From assembly GCF_000699445.3 (NCBI RefSeq), contig NC_067200.1:8740450-8804449 (forward strand): DNA of 64,000 bases, written 5' to 3'. This document shows, piece after piece, positions 58,931 to 64,000 of the stretch (positions are counted from its first letter, which is position 1; every line of letters starts with the position of its first letter). The notes beneath the pieces were generated by a model. That model was not told where the DNA came from, ran no database searches, and was given only the letters and a program-made list of their open reading frames with translations. A program made the translations under genes and the position numbers. This DNA comes from Schistosoma haematobium (Eukaryota; Platyhelminthes; Trematoda; Strigeidida; Schistosomatidae).

Positions 58931-59521
58931 AGTTTTAGAAATATTGCTCGCATCTGCTGGGATCACTGGGTAAGTAAGAGTGAGGTTAGACGCAGAGTAT
59001 TACGGAATGATGGTAAATCAGTTGATGAGGTTGTGATTTTCCATCGACTGAGATGGTTGGGCCACGTGTTACGTATGCTTGAAATGCAATTACCACGACG
59101 CACAATGCTGACTAGTGTTGGAGATGGTTGGAAGAAAGTTAAGGGCGGCCAAACCAAGACGTGGCATCCAGTCTAAGCCATGTTGGGAGATATGGACTAC
59201 TCGGTTGGGGTCGGCACGACTGTCTTAACCAATGGTTGGAGACTGGGGGTGACATGTCTCACAGTCAACCACAATGGCATCGGTGTATACACTCTTTGTG
59301 TTCCCTTAAACTAAGAGATTAAAATTGCTTTACAACTTTCTTTCTACGAATTAATTCTTTCTTCCTGTACTATATCCTTATACACAATCTTTCTTTTATA
59401 TCTTACCACCATTGAAGTAACTACTTCTATGAATTCATTGTTCATCTTCTTGTGCTAATGAAGTATGACAAATTGGACTAATGCATATATGTGCCTGATC
59501 CTACACTGTAGCTAACTAATA
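58931..59521 (+). mobile_element. CR1-like 3' end
   Basis: Block SKSEVRRRVLRNDGKSVDEV followed by HRLRWLGHVLRM, then 3' UTR. It is close to 44706-45321 and shares the same truncation start (gttttagaaatattgctcgc region). Confidence 0.68.
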
Positions 59522-59791
59522 ACTATCAAAAAGTATCGTCAATCGTATTCAGAGTTAATAAAAAGCAATTTAATTATAGTAATTTAATAATTGAATTCAT
59601 GAGTCCATTGAAGCTAGACTATCATGTAAAACCTAGAAGCACTGGACCGCCGTTTCATCCTAATATAGGACTCCTCAACAGTACACATCCACGAAGCCGC
59701 TTCGCAAGACTCGAACCCAAAACCTATCAGTCTCATGAGTAAACGCTTAACCTTTAAACGACTGAGCTAGCTGTCATCCAACTATGTTAAT

Positions 59792-60050
59792 TCACTTGAT
59801 ATTGTTTTACTTGAATCTTCCCATTGATGTTTTAGGACTGAAATTGATCAGTCTCTTATTGGCTTATGTGCATACTGTGCGTATGCCTCGATGTTGCCTT
59901 AATTTACAAGCATTATAAGCAACGATGGATTGTGGCTAGCAGTGGAATCCAGGACACGCGTTTCGTCCTGTTTGGGACTCGTCAGCTGGATGTACCTGCA
60001 TCTCAGAGTTGATGTTCACTCTGGGACTCGAACTCAGTACCGTTCGCTAA
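59792..60050 (-). mobile_element. Young HH-A insertion with target duplication
   Basis: 259-bp HH-A copy on the minus strand, 5' truncated near its B box, its 3' end (ccaagtga) at 59792. GTTAAT is duplicated at 59786-59791 and 60051-60056, and the HH-B host continues on each side. It is the best-preserved HH-A in the window. Confidence 0.86.
59947..59991 (-). ncRNA. Intact type I hammerhead ribozyme of HH-A
   Basis: On the minus strand: stem I ATCCAG/CTGGAT (six perfect pairs), CTGACGA, stem II GTCC/GGAC, GAAA, a minimal stem III and GTC cleavage triplet. Matches the ribozyme known from schistosome Sm-alpha repeats. Confidence 0.88.
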
Positions 60051-60221
60051 GTTAATGTCTAACTTCAACCAATTATAGTTAAACTTCATTAATTTCATAT
60101 TAAGTAAATAGAATACAGTCAATGTAAAATCTAAGTAAATGTACTTTTGAAAAAAATCCAAGACAAAAAAACAAAAAAAACAAACAAACAATAATGATCA
60201 TTAAATATAATTAAAATTTAC

Positions 60222-60261
60222 CTGATTTACAATCTTTCAATCCACTTGCACCACATCCCAT
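60222..60261 (-). CDS. Gene 2, first exon with acylated N-terminus
   Basis: First coding exon on the minus strand. The ATG is in good context (aaaATGGG). It encodes MGCGASGLKDCKS plus one base of a split codon, then a gtaaat donor. Gly2 followed by Cys3 is the classic arrangement for N-myristoylation plus palmitoylation, which would place the product on the inner face of a membrane. The phase-1 junction joins exactly to the exon starting at 53034 to give ...DCKS-EVAES. The intron is about 7.2 kb and holds HH-A, HH-B, CR1-like and SR2 sequence. The MGC start recalls small dually acylated adaptor or tegument proteins, but I cannot name the family. Confidence 0.65.
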
Positions 60262-60518
60262 TTTCTTTATTTAATAATGAAGAACAATTAACTTATGTAT
60301 GTCTATCTATGTGTATGTGTTTGTGTATGTATGTATGTGTATGGCTATGGGTAATATGAGGGTTCAATGTTCAGAAAAAAAAAGTGAATGAATATCTCAG
60401 GAGATCAATATGGAATGTACAATTTGATCTTAATTACACTTTGTGTATTATATCTTGTTACTAATTAATTGTTGTAGTACTTTTACAGAAATCTTTAATT
60501 AGGCAATCATTATCATAG

Positions 60519-60522
<4 letters not shown>

Positions 60523-60565
<43 letters not shown>
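60523..60565. repeat. (TA)n microsatellite
   Basis: About 21 TA units upstream of gene 2. Confidence 0.95.
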
Positions 60566-60566
<1 letters not shown>

Positions 60567-60954
60567 CGTTAAACGAATTAGAAAACTTTCCTCTATTCAT
60601 ATATATATGTTTCTATTGTTTGTTTTGTGTTTGTTTAAAGTAATAAATAATAATGTGTCATGAATAAACAAGGTCATTTGTTAAGGTCATTTGAATAGGT
60701 TCATGTAACCTTGACAATAGTCCCTAAATAAAAATAGATTGATAAATTCAAATGACATAAGTTTATTGAATATTGTTATTGTTTGTTTGTTTGTTAGTGT
60801 TATACTGTAGTGAATGTCTAAATCATTTGAATATTAAGATTAACATTTCTGTTAGTAATTTCTAAGTGAATCGTTAGGTTACTTGTTTCCTTAGAAATTT
60901 ATTACATTTCATGTTAATTATTCAAATACATAGTTGAAAGGGTAAATGCATATT

Positions 60955-61005
60955 TTGTATGTATGTCTGTATCTATGTATGTATGTGTGTGTATGTATGT
61001 ATGTG
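60955..61005. repeat. (GTAT)n microsatellite
   Basis: Imperfect tetranucleotide run; a similar one at 60298-60345. Confidence 0.9.
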
Positions 61006-61221
61006 TACATTGATTGCTGGTTGCTCCTGGTAACAAAGGTATATCAATGTTTAACTTTTTTGTTGTTGTTGTTATTGAATAATTATAAAATAATTGAATA
61101 AAAATTGAATCGAATATATTTCTAAAAGGGTAGTAGTAAACATGGAGATTATTATTTTTATTTATTTAAGATAATGTAGAATGAATTACACTATTTACAT
61201 TAACAAATGAATTATTTTTCT

Positions 61222-61766
61222 GGTTAGCGTTATCTTTTTTCGGCGAGTTAATTATCTACGGGATGAGATCGTTAGCTCCATTTCCAAATGCTAGATTTGA
61301 AGCTATCACGAGTTTACTTAATCGGCGAACGAGAAACAAGACTCGGTGACCGAAGACTAGTAAGCTAGCTATTGATGCGTCCCAGCCCATCTAACTAGAG
61401 GAAGAAGTCCAAGCTTGGAATGGGAAGTATACTCTGCAAAACAGCCAGAAACGAGCGATAACAACAAACACAATTCAAAACGTATATATACAGTGCAAGA
61501 CAGTTCTTGGGGAGTTACCAAATAGCATACTAAAAGACGCAACGGACCAATAGCATCTAAGATATTTCCCAGTGGGAAATATGACATGAAGGTGATAAGA
61601 GCGCCTTCGGCGCAAAAACAAAGATATTCAAATATTCTAAATAAATTAAAAAATTAAGTCCTTTCCCAAGTGAGTTCTGGGGGGTCTAACGTCCCCAACA
61701 CCGAACCCCTCCCTTTATCCGGGCTTGAGACTGACAGTAACCTCAGAGAGGCTCGAGGTGGAGTTA
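61222..61766 (-). mobile_element. Long GC-rich element (about 545 bp)
   Basis: On the minus strand it starts taactccacctcgag, contains ctcaagcccggataaaggga, a gcgcc-ttc-ggcgc hairpin (about 61600), a 72-codon frame (61587-61369) and ends aactcgccgaaaaaagataa. Both ends match the 120-bp element at 48283-48402; the middle of about 400 bp is absent there. The encoded frame has no recognised family. Confidence 0.5.
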
Positions 61767-61769
61767 AAA

Positions 61770-62520
61770 TAACAAATAAACTTGGTTAATCTGTTATAAT
61801 TTGTAGGTTAAGTTGTTTCTAATCTGATCTTAAATAACATTTTTAAAATGTGAAACTGTTTAATAGTGAAAGTATGTAAATTATTTATCATCAAAAATTC
61901 TACTAGAGCTATAGGGTGAAGAGATAATGGAAGTAAACTATTTAGAACTTCTTGAAACTTGAATCTAAATATATTTCCCAGATAGGAGGATTATTCACAA
62001 TTCGTTTAGAAGTAAGGTGGAGCTGTAAATCAAATGTTAGAATATTAAATATCAATTTATGAATAGGTCATTAATATATTCAAGATGCTTTCAACTGTAG
62101 AGCATGTTTGACTAGATACTGTTGTTATATGAACATTTGGTGACGTCACGCATTAAGTGAATGTCAAAAGAAAACATTTGACAAGATAATATGAACCATA
62201 TACAACCTAGAGAGCAATTATCGATTAAAAATCTGTTAAAGTATAACCTTTCATTGGTTATTTTATCAATACAATTAATCATGAGCAACCAATTTATAGC
62301 AATAGAAGAAACAATCGTACCTTAAAGAAAACATAAAAGAAATACTGCCTACCTTAGTGTCTTCAGCCGAATCCACAAAGCCACATTTATTTTTAGGAAA
62401 TGAAACTGATACGCTATGCCAATCTGACGTGAATTGAATAATAAAGCTTCCTTTTATAAAAGATGGGATACGTATTATTGGATGAAAATTTGACTTTATT
62501 ATTATCTTTAGCTTTATTCA
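61770..62520. other. AT-rich non-coding stretch
   Basis: No gene or repeat recognised. Confidence 0.4.
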
Positions 62521-62524
62521 GTGT

Positions 62525-63000
62525 TACAATTTTGGTCTAGCTTCAACTGACTCATGATCTTAACTATTGAACTTACTATAATATCCACAAAATCTGTCTG
62601 ATATTAATCAACATATGCTCACTAGTGACTGGCTTCAAGAGGTATATCCTGGAGTTCTAGTGAGAAATAGTGACAAGTGGAGTTCGACCAGGTCAGTTGT
62701 GAGATAGAAACTCACTGGTGACAACGATGGATGTGTCGCCCAATTTCATGGATTGGTTGAAGTCAAACATTAACACCATTGGATGCCGGCCGTCTCAATG
62801 GTCTAGAGGTGAAGCGCTCACGCTCTTGGGTTCGAATCTGGCGAGACGGGATCGTTGATGTGCGCTGTTGAGAAGTCTCACAGTAAAACGAAACGGCCGT
62901 TCAGTGCTACCAGGTTTTCCATGGTGGTCTAGTTCCAATTGTCTCATGATCTTAACCATTGAAATTACTATAATATTCACAAAACCCATCTGATATTTTT
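62525..63000 (+). mobile_element. HH-B partial tandem dimer
   Basis: Tail of one unit (62525-62610) followed directly by a complete second unit (62611-63000). The ctcatgatct motif recurs at 62551 and 62943, period 392 bp. The hammerhead of the full unit is mutated (TTGAGAA). Confidence 0.8.
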
Positions 63001-63004
63001 GGTA

Positions 63005-63525
63005 CAATAAAGAATTCTCAGCACAAAGTATTTCAGCGAGTTTTCGTTTCTTATTTCTTGATCGATATTGACAATAAATATTGAATGATCGCTAGTTAGA
63101 TAGTTAGCAGTTCAGAAGTCGACATCTGAATAATATTCATTCATTTCAATGCACATTACCAACCATCACGATGTTTTCGATTGTATATTTTTGTAATGTG
63201 TACAGCAAAATGTCATAAATTCTTCACAAATATACCTGAATAAGTTATGCAAATAATTGACATAGTAATCTGTTATAACAAATAAAGAAATAGATAACTT
63301 GTTGAAATATTTAGATGGTAGGAACAGGTAGCCCAGATATATAAAGTCAGCTGAAAACCCACAGTTTTAACCAGTTTTATTCCAGTATGGGAATATTCAA
63401 GTGTGAATACTTATGACATTAAATATAAATGAATTTTGGATTACTGATAAATTGCCCAAATTACTAATTAGAATACTTGACTTATGAAATAAAGAATATT
63501 ATGAATTAGGCATCAAAACACTAAT
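63005..63525. other. AT-rich non-coding stretch
   Basis: Nothing recognised. Confidence 0.4.
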
Positions 63526-63529
63526 GCAT

Positions 63530-63945
63530 TTAGCGAAACTCAGGATGCGCGTTTATTTCTATTTAGGATTCGTCAGCCGGGTGAACCTGCATGTTAGAGT
63601 TGGTTTTCAATCTTGGACTCGAACCTAACTGAATCAGTGGCTATCAGGACTTAGGAGCTAAGTGGATAACGCAATGGCGTTTGAAGTGAACGGTATTGAG
63701 TTCGAGTCTCAGATTGAACATCAATTTTGAGATACAGGTACATCCAGCTGACGCGTCCCAAATAGGACGAAACGTGCATCCTGTATCCCACTGCTAGCCA
63801 CTATCCATCTTTGAATATAATACTTGTGAATTGAGGTAATATCGAGGTAGTCCGAACACGATGCATATATGCCAATAAGAGACTGGTCGATTGCAGTCGT
63901 AAGTATCAATGAGAAGATTCAAGCAACTGACACCAAGTGAATTAA
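63530..63945. mobile_element. HH-A foldback
   Basis: Minus fragment (63530-63629, hammerhead to B box) joined to a full plus copy (63630-63945) ending ccaagtgaatt. The plus hammerhead has CTGACGC and an ATC triplet; the minus one has lost GAAA. Confidence 0.82.
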
Positions 63946-64000
63946 ATAATACCATTAATTTATGTCTGCGTTATCTTGGAAGTTAACTGAATTTCAAAAT

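Larger units (their letters stand above)
59580..60070 (-). mobile_element. HH-B copy split by HH-A
   Basis: Minus copy with tail, hammerhead (TTGAGGA), B and A boxes up to 59791, then resuming at 60051 with the upstream domain. It is interrupted by an HH-A insertion. Confidence 0.78.

Noticed and set aside
1..64000. CRISPR arrays, bacterial operons, rRNA genes
   Set aside because: No regularly spaced short repeats with unique spacers, no ribosome binding site/operon layout and no rRNA motifs were seen.

Overview
The window looks like a repeat-rich, AT-rich stretch of a blood-fluke genome (genus Schistosoma; species not determinable from the sequence alone). The main reasons are many copies of an Sm-alpha-like tRNA-derived element carrying a hammerhead ribozyme, decayed SR2/RTE-type non-LTR retrotransposons, and long introns with T-rich acceptors. 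There is no bacterial-style gene organisation. Most open frames above 60 codons lie in repeats or are chance frames.

Two fragmentary host genes are supported, and they point towards each other. Gene 1 (+ strand) has exons at 6939-7060, 12102-12515 and 13158-13232 and a possible tiny last exon at 18699-18719. All junctions keep the reading frame. The protein is Ser/Asn/Lys-rich and carries four Arg-Arg-X-Ser motifs; I do not recognise the family. Gene 2 (- strand) starts at 60261 with a short first exon encoding MGCGAS, a dual-acylation type N-terminus. A 7.2-kb intron leads to an acidic second exon at 53034-52796.

The rest is mobile DNA. Three families of short tRNA-derived elements share one plan: Pol III A and B boxes followed by a type I hammerhead core. 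I call them HH-A (Sm-alpha-like), HH-B (about 392-394 bp unit) and HH-C (about 240 bp, clustered at 30.4-32.6 kb). Many copies of all three are joined head-to-head as foldbacks, always with their 3' ends pointing outward. HH-B also shows tandem partial dimers. Other elements are 3' ends of SR2/RTE-like and CR1-like non-LTR retrotransposons, Penelope-like fragments, two solo-LTR-like families, an (AAAT)n-tailed 0.5-kb retroposon (RT-D) and a GC-rich element seen in a 120-bp and a 545-bp form.

Layout. 0-6.9 kb: foldback HH-A, two LTR-2 copies, HH-B copies and an LTR-1 copy. 6.9-18.7 kb: gene 1, with its introns filled by SR2, LTR-1, HH-B, HH-A and a 750-bp GATA array. 19.3-24.7 kb: SR2 pseudogene leading into a near-perfect inverted repeat of about 1.03 kb. 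25-32.6 kb: RT-D copies (one split by an LTR-2) and the HH-C cluster. 33.6-48 kb: SR2, CR1-like and HH elements. 48-52.8 kb: HH-B foldbacks and the nested GC-rich element. 52.8-60.3 kb: gene 2 with SR2, CR1-like and HH-B in its intron. 60.3-64 kb: microsatellites, the long GC-rich element, an HH-B tandem and an HH-A foldback.
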